NCBI RefSeq assembly: GCF_015624505.1 | Contig: NZ_CP061379.1 | Span: forward strand, 5,704,001 to 5,768,000 | DNA from: Bradyrhizobium commune | GTDB taxonomy: Bacteria > Pseudomonadota > Alphaproteobacteria > Rhizobiales > Xanthobacteraceae | Length of the DNA: 64,000 bases | Direction of reading: 5' to 3' | Shown here: positions 26,536 to 34,672 of the stretch, in pieces | How the letters are laid out: every line of letters begins with the position of its first letter | Position numbering within the stretch: position 1 is the first letter of the stretch | Position numbers and translations under genes: made by a program | The notes under the pieces: generated by a model | Told to the model about the DNA's origin: nothing | Seen by the model: the letters and a program-made list of their open reading frames with translations, nothing else | Database searches by the model: none

Positions 26536-28599
26536 ATGAATTACGGCATCGCCTTCACGCCGCTGGTTCCCGCGATCGTCCTGTGGATCGCGCTCGCCGC
26601 GATCGTGGTCATCGCGATCGTGCTGCTGCTTGCGCGGGCGCGCGGTGCAGCCGTGCGCGTGGCGGCGCTGGCGCTGTTCCTGCTGGCGCTCGCCAATCCG
26701 TCCTTCACGCGTGAAGACCGCGATCCACTGACTTCGATCGCCGCTGTTGTCGTCGACAAGAGCCCGAGCCAGAATTTCGGCAACCGCAATCGCGAGGCCG
26801 CGCAAGCCCAGGAAGCGCTGGTCGACAGCCTGAAGAAGATCAAGGGCCTGGAGGTCCGCGTCGTCGACGCCGGACAGGCCGACGGCGAAACCGACGGCAC
26901 TCGCTTGTTCGGCGCGCTCGCCTCCGCGCTGTCGGACGTGCCGGTCGATCGCGTCGCCGGCGCGTTCCTGATCACCGACGGCCGCGTTCACGACATCCCG
27001 GCCAACGCCGCCGGACTCGGCTTCCAGGCGCCGGTGCAGGCGCTGATCACCGGGCAGAAGGACGAGCGCGACCGCCGCATCGCGATCACGGCGGCGCCGC
27101 GCTTCGGCATCGTCGGCCAGAACCAGACAATCACCTACCGGCTCGACGACCAGGGCGTCAGCAACGAGCGCGCCAGGGTCACGGTCCGCCGCGACGGCGA
27201 GGTCATCAACGAGCGCACGCTCGGAAGCGGCCAGACCGCGAGCGTCGATGTCGAGATCAAGCATGCCGGTCCCAACATCGTCGAGATCGAGGCATCGCCG
27301 CTCGAAAAGGAGCTGACGCCGGTGAACAACCGCGCGGTCGTCGCCATCGACGGCGTGCGCGACAAGCTGCGGGTGCTGCTGGTTTCCGGCGAGCCGCATT
27401 CCGGCGAGCGCACCTGGCGCAATCTGCTCAAGTCCGACGCCAGCGTCGACCTCGTGCACTTCACCATTCTGCGCCCACCGGAGAAGCAGGACGGCACGCC
27501 GATCAACGAATTGTCGCTGATCGCGTTTCCGACCCGCGAATTGTTCCAGCAGAAGATCAACGAATTCCAGCTGATCATCTTCGACCGCTACGCCCGCCAG
27601 GGCGTGCTGCCGATCGCCTATTTCGACAACATCGCGCGCTACGTCCGCTCCGGCGGCGCCGTGCTGGTCTCGGCCGGCCCCGACTACGCCTCCAACACCA
27701 GCATCTGGCGAACGCCGCTGGATTCGGTGCTGCCGGCCGAACCCATCGGCGTGACCGAAAAACCGTTCTATGCGCACCTCTCAGACATCGGCAAACGCCA
27801 TCCGGTGACGCGCGGGCTGGAGGGCTCGGCCTCCGAGCCGCCGCATTGGAGCCGCTTCTTCCGCACCGTCGACACCCGCAATCCCGTCAACCCGCCGGTG
27901 ATGACGGGTGTGGACGGCAAGCCGCTGTTGTTCCTGTCGCGCTTCGGAGAGGGCCGCGTCGCGCTGCTGCTGTCCGACCATATCTGGCTGTGGGCGCGCG
28001 GCTTCGAGGGCGGCGGTCCGCATCTCGATCTGTTGCGGCGGATGTCGCACTGGCTGATGAAGCAGCCGGACCTCGACGAAGAGGCGCTGCGCCTCCAGGT
28101 GCAGGGCAAGGACCTGGTGGTGGTGCGGCAGACCATGGCGGACACCGTGCAGCCGGTGAGCGTGACCTCGCCGTCCGGCGTGTCGCGCGACCTGACGCTC
28201 AGCCCCGGCGATCCCGGCGAGTGGCGTGCGAGCCTGCCGGCGAGCGAGCTCGGCCTGTGGCAGGCGACCGACGGCACGCTGAAGGCGCTGATCAATGTCG
28301 GCCCGACCAATCCGAAGGAGTTTTCGGAAGTCACCTCCACCACCGAGACGTTGAAGCCGCTGACGCAGGCGACCGGCGGCAACGCCGTGCGCGTGGTCGA
28401 TGGCACGAGCGTCGAGCTGCCGCGCATCGTGCCGGTGCGATCGACCAGCGTGTTTTCCGGCGATGGCTGGATGGGGGTCAGGATGCGCGACGCCAGCGTG
28501 GTGAAGGGCGTCGGCGTGCTGCCGATCTTCGCCGGCCTGATCGGGCTGTTGCTGCTGCTCGGCGCGTTCGCAGCGACCTGGGTCCGCGAAGGGCGCTGA
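26536..28599 (+). CDS. Large membrane protein, glutamine-amidotransferase-like fold
   Basis: A 687-residue protein with two N-terminal helices (about residues 10-55), a C-terminal helix (about 660-680) and a large domain between. Segments such as DGRVHDIPANAAGLGFQAPV and RYVRSGGAVLVSAGPDYASN resemble the class I glutamine amidotransferase-like fold of proteins that end MoxR/DUF58/DUF4159 operons, but no catalytic Cys is seen. It follows the DUF4159 gene by 7 bases. Role unknown, presumably with the same complex. Confidence 0.85.
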   Translation: MNYGIAFTPLVPAIVLWIALAAIVVIAIVLLLARARGAAVRVAALALFLLALANPSFTREDRDPLTSIAAVVVDKSPSQNFGNRNREAAQAQEALVDSLKKIKGLEVRVVDAGQADGETDGTRLFGALASALSDVPVDRVAGAFLITDGRVHDIPANAAGLGFQAPVQALITGQKDERDRRIAITAAPRFGIVGQNQTITYRLDDQGVSNERARVTVRRDGEVINERTLGSGQTASVDVEIKHAGPNIVEIEASPLEKELTPVNNRAVVAIDGVRDKLRVLLVSGEPHSGERTWRNLLKSDASVDLVHFTILRPPEKQDGTPINELSLIAFPTRELFQQKINEFQLIIFDRYARQGVLPIAYFDNIARYVRSGGAVLVSAGPDYASNTSIWRTPLDSVLPAEPIGVTEKPFYAHLSDIGKRHPVTRGLEGSASEPPHWSRFFRTVDTRNPVNPPVMTGVDGKPLLFLSRFGEGRVALLLSDHIWLWARGFEGGGPHLDLLRRMSHWLMKQPDLDEEALRLQVQGKDLVVVRQTMADTVQPVSVTSPSGVSRDLTLSPGDPGEWRASLPASELGLWQATDGTLKALINVGPTNPKEFSEVTSTTETLKPLTQATGGNAVRVVDGTSVELPRIVPVRSTSVFSGDGWMGVRMRDASVVKGVGVLPIFAGLIGLLLLLGAFAATWVREGR

Positions 28600-28612
28600 T
28601 CGCTTATTGTTT

Positions 28613-28682
28613 GAGCATGATCTTTTCGGAAAACCGCTGCGCACTTTGCGCCAACGCGGCCCGTCGGGTCCGGATCATGCTC
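28613..28682. repeat. GAGCATGATC...GATCATGCTC palindromic repeat
   Basis: Perfect 10-base inverted ends (28613-28622, 28673-28682) enclose TTTTCGGAAAACCGC and CGGCCCGTCGGGTCCG. This is a frequent Bradyrhizobium-type intergenic repeat. It lies between convergent genes and may double as a terminator. Confidence 0.75.
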
Positions 28683-28693
28683 TAGCCGAGCTC

Positions 28694-29053
28694 TCATCGA
28701 CCATAGTAGCTCCGCGAGAGCATGTAGCCGCCTCCGTGCCGCACATACACTTCGTGCAGACAACCTGTCGGGGTGCAAAACCGGTTCGGCCCGTCGCAGG
28801 AAAGTCGATCGTAGTGGAGGTGCATTTCCGCCGAATTGTAGAAAAAGGTCGCAAAGTACTGATGGGGATGGGCGGCCCCGTTGCACCGCCCGACGACGAT
28901 CTTCTGCACGTTCGCCGGAAGCATTGCGAGATAATCAGGATTCCTCGAGGAGCCGGCCCCGAAGCTCCAGGCGGGCGCGCCCGCGACAAAGATGCCGGCT
29001 ATCGCGATCGCGCCCCGTGAACAACCTGCTTTGCGCAGTCGAAGTGCGCGCAT
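28694..29053 (-). CDS. Small exported Cys/His-rich protein
   Basis: A 119-residue protein with an N-terminal signal peptide (about residues 1-32, ending APAWSFG). The mature part has several histidines and four cysteines (GRCNGAAHPHQYF, HLHYDRLSCDGPNRFCTPTGC, RHGGGY), which could bind metal or form disulfides. It is divergent from the TonB locus; its start is 79 bases from the Zur-like palindrome. No family recognised. Confidence 0.65.
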   Translation of the reverse strand: MRALRLRKAGCSRGAIAIAGIFVAGAPAWSFGAGSSRNPDYLAMLPANVQKIVVGRCNGAAHPHQYFATFFYNSAEMHLHYDRLSCDGPNRFCTPTGCLHEVYVRHGGGYMLSRSYYGR

Positions 29054-29131
29054 GGTTCGCGCTCCTCAAGAACCGGCACGGTCCTGAAGTGCTCCAGCTT
29101 GACGACATCGCTTGAGACGGTGTAGCTGAAT

Positions 29132-29149
29132 GTAATGTTATAACATTAC
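29132..29149. promoter_or_regulatory. Zur-like operator palindrome
   Basis: GTAATGTTATAACATTAC is a perfect 18-base palindrome in an otherwise GC-rich region. Its TGTTATAACA core and flanks look like binding sites of the zinc repressor Zur of proteobacteria. It lies 16 bases before a small reading frame and at the head of the DUF2946-TonB receptor-exbB-exbD-tonB cluster, with the exported Cys/His-rich gene divergent on the other side. Assignment to Zur is an inference from the motif. Confidence 0.7.
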
Positions 29150-29164
29150 GTATCCGGAGTGTCC

Positions 29165-29353
29165 ATGCCCAAGCCCCAGATCGCTGAGGACCCCCGCCTC
29201 CCCGCCGATCGCGAGACGACACCTTGCGAAGCTTTGACTGCGGGCGTCGTCGTTCTCGGAATCGACTTCAGGTGGAGGCGCCGTGAGCGAATTTATGATT
29301 CCGACAAGGTCTGGTCAGGCGAACACACGATCCTGGACTACACCGAAATCTAA
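29165..29353 (+). CDS. Small hypothetical protein behind the Zur-like site
   Basis: A possible 62-residue protein (MPKPQIAEDPRLPADRETTP...) with GGAG 6 bases before the ATG and 16 bases downstream of the palindrome, so it would be the first reading frame of the regulated transcript. No domain or signal peptide recognised; one Cys only. The second half has less typical codon use and another frame opens inside it, so the gene may be spurious or decayed. Confidence 0.4.
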   Translation: MPKPQIAEDPRLPADRETTPCEALTAGVVVLGIDFRWRRRERIYDSDKVWSGEHTILDYTEI

Positions 29354-29485
29354 GGCCGCTATGTCGACCACGAAGGGTGAGGCCATTGCAAACGCACGGC
29401 GTACGTCGCGAGTGCCGACGCAACAGTTCCGTTACCGATTGGCCACAACACGAAACATTCGATTTTTCCAGGCTGCCGCACCCAA

Positions 29486-29513
29486 TTGACCGGGCGAGAC
29501 CATCGGATAGGAT
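29486..29513 (+). promoter_or_regulatory. Possible sigma-70 promoter before the DUF2946 gene
   Basis: TTGACC (29486-29491) and TAGGAT (29508-29513) with a 16-base spacer, 25 bases before the ATG of the DUF2946 gene. Plausible but unproven. Confidence 0.35.
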
Positions 29514-29538
29514 TATCATGAGGGACAGTATCTAGCAG

Positions 29539-29910
29539 ATGCGCTGGTTTCGAAAACATATCGGGCAAGGTTCGTGGCTCGCACTCGTTGCGCTGGCCAT
29601 CAACTTCACGTTCGCCTTCGGTCACGTCCATCTCGTGGACGGGCGGGAGTCCGGGCACCCGTTGCTGCTGGCTCTCGGGGCGGGCGACAGCCACCAGAGC
29701 CAGAACCATCCCGCAAACCATCCCGACGACGATCTTTGCCCGATCTGCATGGCCGTCGCTGCCATGGGCAACGCGCTGGCCTCGGCACCTCCGGCGACGC
29801 CGCCGATCGAGCTGGCCGAAGCAAGGATCGATCGCGCGGTCGATCAATTGCTCTCGGCACCGCGCTCCCCGCGCGCCAGCTTTCAATCGCGTGCGCCTCC
29901 GATCTCCTGA
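29539..29910 (+). CDS. DUF2946-type His-rich exported protein
   Basis: A 123-residue protein with one N-terminal hydrophobic segment (about residues 13-28). It carries FGHVHLVDGRESGHP, SHQSQNHPANHPDDDLCPIC and a hydrophobic stretch after it. The His-rich loop and C-P-I-C motif fit DUF2946 proteins, which in other bacteria lie beside TonB receptors for copper or zinc. It probably binds metal at the membrane or in the periplasm. It lies between the Zur-like site and the receptor gene, 120 bases upstream of the latter. Confidence 0.75.
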   Translation: MRWFRKHIGQGSWLALVALAINFTFAFGHVHLVDGRESGHPLLLALGAGDSHQSQNHPANHPDDDLCPICMAVAAMGNALASAPPATPPIELAEARIDRAVDQLLSAPRSPRASFQSRAPPIS

Positions 29911-30030
29911 CAGCAAAGCTTCGATCCACAGCTAGCGCCGCGTACTAGGGCGCGCCGCGGGCCACGGAGCGAAGCTCCTTTCGCCCGCGCGCCGTCGCCT
30001 TGCGGAAAACGTCTTGTCAGGACTTCTCAA

Positions 30031-33000
30031 ATGAACAGCCCCCCGTCGTTGCGTGCGTTTCGCATCCTGCTCATGTCGGCGTCGTCGCTGACGCTCGCGG
30101 CGCTCTGGAGCGCCGGCGCGATGGCGCAGAGCAACAACGCATCGCCCGGCACGGCCACGCCGCAGCCGACCGCTTCTCCGGCCGCGCCGCCTTCGCCGAC
30201 GCCGCAAGCGACGGAGACACCCGCCCCGGCGCAGCCCGCAGGACAAGCACCGCAGCAGGAGGCGGCTCCCGCGGCACAACCGGGCACAACCGTGCTGCCG
30301 GAAACCCGCGTGGCCGCGCCGATCGAACGGCGGCAGCCGCGCACGCCACCGCCCCCGAGGCAGGCCACGACCAATCCGCCCGCGACCGTGCCGACGCAGG
30401 CGCAGGTCGAGGCCGCAGCCAATCGTCAGGTCGTCCAGCAGACCCAGAATTTCGACCAGCGACGTGACAACGTCATCCTGCCGAAGACCGGCACGACGAA
30501 CTACCAACTCAACCAGAGGGACCTCGAGACCCTCCCGCAGGGAAGCGCGGCCCAGCTCAGCGACATCGTGCTGCAATTTCCGGGCGTCTATCAGGATTCG
30601 ACGAGCTCGGGCGATTTTCACATCCGCAACGAGCACGCCAACGTCCAGTACCGGATCAACGGAATCCTGCTGCCAGATGGCGTTTCCGGGTTCTCGCAGC
30701 TTCTCGAGACCTCCTTCATCAGCAACATACAGTTGCTCACCGGCGCGCTGCCGGCGCAATACGGCTTGCACACGGCGGGCGTGCTCGACATCACCTCCAA
30801 GAGCGGAGCCGCGCTGGCCGGCGGCAGCGTCAGCATCTATGGCGGCAGCCGCCAGACCATCACGCCCAGCTTCGAATATGGCGGGGTCGCGGGAAACACC
30901 GACTATTACGTCGCCGGCCGCTATCTCAGCACCGGCCTCGGTCTTGAGAATCCCCTACCGTCCCTCAACGCCATCCACGATCATTCCGAGCAGGGCCGAT
31001 TCTTCGCCTATACGTCGACAGCGCTTGATCCGATGACGCGGGTCGTCACCATTTCGGGCTTCGGCCTGACCCGCTACCAGATTCCCAACAATCCCGGGCA
31101 GCCCGGCAACGCGGCCGGCTTTTGCGGCGGGCCGTTCGACCCCGCGAACCCCTGCCTCAACCCGGATGGCAGCCCGAACCCGACCGCTCCGGCCTATACG
31201 GCCTTCGGCAAGGGCGGATTCGATTCGGCGACCCTCAACGAAAACCAATATGAGAAGAACGCCTACAACGTCATTGCCTGGCAGAAATCCGAAGGCAATT
31301 TCGATGCGCAGCTCTCCTATTATTCGCGCTACAGCGATCTTCACTTCGTTCCGGATCCGGTAGGCGATCTCTTCATCAACAACGTCGCATCGGATGTTTA
31401 CCGCAGCTCGTTCCTCAACGGCGTGTCCGGCGATTTCTCGTACCGTCTGAACGAGGCGCACACGGTCCGCGCCGGTTTTTACACCCACGGCGAGCAGACC
31501 AGCATCGCAACCACGAGCACCGTTCAGCCGCTCGACCCGAACGATCCAAACGGCCTGACCGCGATCGACTCGCCGTTCAACATCATCGACAAGAGCAAAC
31601 TGTTCGGCTGGCAGCTCGGCGCCTATGCCCAGGACGAGTGGCGGCTCACCCGGGAGCTCACGCTCAATTACGGTCTGCGGTTCGATCAGATCTATCAATA
31701 CACCGACGCCAACCAGTTCAGCCCACGCGCCAGCCTGACGTACAAGCCATGGTGGTCGACAGTCCTGCATGCTGGCTACATGCGCACGTTCCAGCCGCCG
31801 CCCCAGGTGCTTGGTCGAACGACTCCGACCGATATCTTCAACGGCACGACTGCGGCTGTTCCGACCGTTACGCCCGATCAGGCTGCCGTGCTGCCCGGCC
31901 AGGTGGCCGGCCAGCCTCTTCAGAATATCGGCGCGATCCAACCCGAGCGGGCCGATGTGTACGACGCCGGTTTCACGCAGCAGCTGCTGCCGCAATGTCC
32001 GACGAGCGCGGGCGCGATGCCGACCAAGGCGCCCGTCGCAGCCGCGAATTGTCCGAGCCTGGAGCTCGGCGGCAGCATCTATTACAAGAAGGCCAGGGAC
32101 CTGCTTGACGACGGGCAGTTCGGCCAAGCCTACGCGCTCACTGCGTTCAACTACGATAGAGCGGAAAATTACGGCGCCGAGCTGAAACTCAGGTTCAGGT
32201 GGGGCGGCCTCTCCGCCGACACCAGTTGGGCGTGGGGGGTCCAGCACGCACACACTGTCGTATCAAACCAGACGCTGTTTAGTCCGGACGACCTCGTCTA
32301 CATCCAGAGCCATTGGATCCACACCGACCACGATCAGACCTACACGGGTTCGGGACGGGTCGCCTACCGGTGGTTTGACACCAACAGCTGGTTGGATGGC
32401 ACGACTGTGAGCGCGACCTTCATCTACGGCAGCGGCCTGCGGACGGATCCGGCCGATGGCTCGACCTGCCCCAACTGCGCCCACCTGCCGTCCTATTGGC
32501 AGGTCAACACCGGCGCGTCGCACGAATTTGCCAATGGCTGGAACGGACTGCCGGTGACTGTCCGGTTCGACGTCGTTAACGTCGCCGACACCATCTACCA
32601 GATCCGCAACGGCAGCGGTATCGGCGTGTTTGCCCCGCAATACGGACCCCGGCGCGGATATTATTTCGGCATCTCGCAAAAGATCGGCGGACCGGAAAAG
32701 ACTCCCGGCGTGTTGGGCGTCTTCTACACCAAGGCTCAAGCCCCGATTGCTTATCATTGGGAGGGCGCCTATGCCGGCGCCAACTTCGGAAGCGCACTGA
32801 GCGCGGGCGAGCATGTGCTCACGCCGATCGGCTGGGGTACCACAAATCCCGCCGGCGCGCAGGGTGGTTTGCAGTTCGGTTACAATCACCTGGTTGCGCC
32901 GAACTGGCTCGTCGGCCTCGAGGCCGAACTCGACTGGACCTCGGCGCAGGGCAAAGCCAATTTCGTCGATCCCGCCGGAACGACCGCACTGTCGCTGACC

Positions 33001-33354
33001 AGCGATCACAACTGGTATGACACTTTGAGCGGGCGGGTCGGTTATGTGATGGGACCGCTGATGCTGTATGCAAAGGGCGGCGCCGCCTGGATGAATGCGG
33101 ATTACCGTATGGACGTGAATAGCGGGCTTGACGGCTCGACCTCGGCCAGCACAACGAGGACCGGCTGGATCGCCGGCGGCGGCGTGGAATATATGCTGGG
33201 CTCTCGCTGGTCGGCCAAGCTGGAGTATAATCATCTCGACTTCGGCAGCAAAACCTTGGGGCTGGCGAACCCGTTCGGCAACAGCGTGACCGTCGAGACC
33301 GCGGTCGACCAGGTCAAAGCCGGCGTGAACTATCACCTTGAAGGGCTACTTTGA
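30031..33354 (+). CDS. TonB-dependent receptor with a second C-terminal beta-barrel
   Basis: A 1107-residue outer-membrane protein. Signal peptide about 1-32 (ending AMAQ). Residues 35-135 are Pro/Ala/Gln-rich. The plug follows (about 145-260: LPQGSAAQLSDIVLQFPGVY, GALPAQYGLHTAGVLDI), then the main barrel to about residue 890 (ending RRGYYFGISQKIGG). Residues 908-1107 are a separate 200-residue module starting YHWEGAYAGANFG and containing AKGGAAW, GWIAGGGVEYML and KLEYNHLDFG, which are signatures of Omp25/RopB-type eight-stranded barrels; it ends GVNYHLEGLL. Such a double barrel is unusual. It is followed by exbB, exbD and tonB. Substrate is probably a metal or metal complex, judging by the Zur-like site and DUF2946 neighbour. 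Confidence 0.9.
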   Translation: MNSPPSLRAFRILLMSASSLTLAALWSAGAMAQSNNASPGTATPQPTASPAAPPSPTPQATETPAPAQPAGQAPQQEAAPAAQPGTTVLPETRVAAPIERRQPRTPPPPRQATTNPPATVPTQAQVEAAANRQVVQQTQNFDQRRDNVILPKTGTTNYQLNQRDLETLPQGSAAQLSDIVLQFPGVYQDSTSSGDFHIRNEHANVQYRINGILLPDGVSGFSQLLETSFISNIQLLTGALPAQYGLHTAGVLDITSKSGAALAGGSVSIYGGSRQTITPSFEYGGVAGNTDYYVAGRYLSTGLGLENPLPSLNAIHDHSEQGRFFAYTSTALDPMTRVVTISGFGLTRYQIPNNPGQPGNAAGFCGGPFDPANPCLNPDGSPNPTAPAYTAFGKGGFDSATLNENQYEKNAYNVIAWQKSEGNFDAQLSYYSRYSDLHFVPDPVGDLFINNVASDVYRSSFLNGVSGDFSYRLNEAHTVRAGFYTHGEQTSIATTSTVQPLDPNDPNGLTAIDSPFNIIDKSKLFGWQLGAYAQDEWRLTRELTLNYGLRFDQIYQYTDANQFSPRASLTYKPWWSTVLHAGYMRTFQPPPQVLGRTTPTDIFNGTTAAVPTVTPDQAAVLPGQVAGQPLQNIGAIQPERADVYDAGFTQQLLPQCPTSAGAMPTKAPVAAANCPSLELGGSIYYKKARDLLDDGQFGQAYALTAFNYDRAENYGAELKLRFRWGGLSADTSWAWGVQHAHTVVSNQTLFSPDDLVYIQSHWIHTDHDQTYTGSGRVAYRWFDTNSWLDGTTVSATFIYGSGLRTDPADGSTCPNCAHLPSYWQVNTGASHEFANGWNGLPVTVRFDVVNVADTIYQIRNGSGIGVFAPQYGPRRGYYFGISQKIGGPEKTPGVLGVFYTKAQAPIAYHWEGAYAGANFGSALSAGEHVLTPIGWGTTNPAGAQGGLQFGYNHLVAPNWLVGLEAELDWTSAQGKANFVDPAGTTALSLTSDHNWYDTLSGRVGYVMGPLMLYAKGGAAWMNADYRMDVNSGLDGSTSASTTRTGWIAGGGVEYMLGSRWSAKLEYNHLDFGSKTLGLANPFGNSVTVETAVDQVKAGVNYHLEGLL

Positions 33355-33422
33355 CGGCTTTTTGCCGGACATGTGAGGGGCGGGGAACGATTGGGGGGCC
33401 GATCGAGACAAGAAAGAATGAT

Positions 33423-34232
33423 ATGAACACTTGCGGAAACAAGCGCGGGCGAGGCCTTTCCCGACCCGTCCTCGGTGCCTTCAGCCTGCTGGCCACGGCT
33501 GCGCTGCTTGCGCAGCCTGCGCAGGCGCAGGCCCCAAATCCCCTGCTGCCACACAATCTGTCGCCATGGGGAATGTTCCTCAATGCTGACATCGTGGTGA
33601 AGGGGGTACTGATCGGGCTTGCCTTCGCCTCGCTCGTGACGTGGACGGTCTGGCTTGCCAAGACCGTCGAGCTGCGCCTCGCCAGGAACCATGCGCGGCG
33701 CCGGATCGACATGCTGGAGCAAGGCGGCAGTCTGCGTGACGCGGTGAACGAGTGCGCCAACGACCGCGACGCCATCGCGCAGCTGGTCCTCTCGACCGCG
33801 CGCGAGGCGGAACTGTCCGGCGGCATCGTCGATGATGGATTCAAGGAGCGCGTCGCGTTGCGGCTTGAGCGTGTGGAGGCGGCGGTGACGCGGCAGATCT
33901 CGCGCGGCGTCGGCATCCTCGCCACCATCGGAGCCACCGCGCCGTTCGTCGGGCTGTTCGGCACGGTGTGGGGCATCATGAACTCCTTCATCGGCATTTC
34001 CGAATCCCACACCACCAATCTCGCGGTGGTGGCGCCCGGCATCGCCGAGGCGCTGCTGGCTACCGCGCTTGGCCTCGTCGCCGCGATTCCTGCGGTCGTG
34101 ATCTACAATCACCTCGCCCGCGTGATCGCGGGTTATCGCGCCTTGCTGGGCGACGCCTCGGCGCAATTGCTGCTCCTGATCAGCCGCGGACAGCGCGGCC
34201 GGACCATGTCGCTGCCACACGCGGCGGAGTGA
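33423..34232 (+). CDS. exbB: ExbB-like proton channel subunit
   Basis: A 269-residue MotA/TolQ/ExbB family protein. An N-terminal signal-like segment (about 15-36, ending AQA) is followed by three helices (about 55-80, 165-190, 205-230); the last pair holds the conserved GATAPFVGLFGTVWGIMNSF and AEALLATALGLVAAIPAV. It forms with ExbD the proton-driven motor of TonB in the cytoplasmic membrane. The ATG at 33423 begins the signal-like segment; an upstream frame extension is non-conserved. It starts 68 bases after the receptor gene. Confidence 0.92.
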   Translation: MNTCGNKRGRGLSRPVLGAFSLLATAALLAQPAQAQAPNPLLPHNLSPWGMFLNADIVVKGVLIGLAFASLVTWTVWLAKTVELRLARNHARRRIDMLEQGGSLRDAVNECANDRDAIAQLVLSTAREAELSGGIVDDGFKERVALRLERVEAAVTRQISRGVGILATIGATAPFVGLFGTVWGIMNSFIGISESHTTNLAVVAPGIAEALLATALGLVAAIPAVVIYNHLARVIAGYRALLGDASAQLLLLISRGQRGRTMSLPHAAE

Positions 34233-34237
34233 CGGCC

Positions 34238-34672
34238 ATGGCGATTCGTCTCGGCTCACGCTCCGGCGGCGACGATCTCGAAATCCAGCACGAGATCAAC
34301 GTCACGCCCTTCATCGACGTCATCCTGGTGCTGCTGATCATCTTCATGGTGGCGGCGCCGCTCGCGACCGTCGACATCGGCGTCAACCTGCCGGCGAGCA
34401 CGGCCCCGGAACAGCCCCGACCCGACAAGCCGGTTTTCGTCACCATCAAGTCGGACCAGACCGTTGCAGTCGGCGACACCGTCATCGATCACCTGGCGCT
34501 TCCGGGAGCGCTCGATGCGGCGACCAACAGTCACAGGGATGAAACGATTTTCATCCGAGCCGACAAGGCGCTGAGCTATGGCGAGTTGATGGAGGTCATG
34601 AACATCATGCGTGACGCCGGCTATCTGAAGCTGGCTTTGGTCGGGCTGGAAACTCCGGCAACGAAACCATGA
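34238..34672 (+). CDS. exbD: ExbD-like proton channel subunit
   Basis: A 144-residue ExbD/TolR protein. One helix (about 22-42, NVTPFIDVILVLLIIFMVAAP) contains the essential protonatable Asp (D27). The periplasmic domain ends with DKALSYGELMEVMNIMRDAGYLKLALV. It follows exbB by 5 bases and overlaps tonB by four (ATGA). Confidence 0.93.
   Translation: MAIRLGSRSGGDDLEIQHEINVTPFIDVILVLLIIFMVAAPLATVDIGVNLPASTAPEQPRPDKPVFVTIKSDQTVAVGDTVIDHLALPGALDAATNSHRDETIFIRADKALSYGELMEVMNIMRDAGYLKLALVGLETPATKP

Noticed and set aside
24735..26537. Open minus-strand frame of 600 codons opposite the DUF4159 gene
   Set aside because: It is antisense to the coupled MoxR operon and shows no recognisable domain.
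28600..28690. Peptide encoded across the GAGCATGATC repeat
   Set aside because: The frame lies entirely in a palindromic repeat and has no start context.
29283..29489. 68-codon plus-strand frame starting GTG inside the small frame behind the Zur-like site
   Set aside because: It overlaps the better-placed frame and has poor codon bias and no domain; kept only as an uncertainty in the findings.
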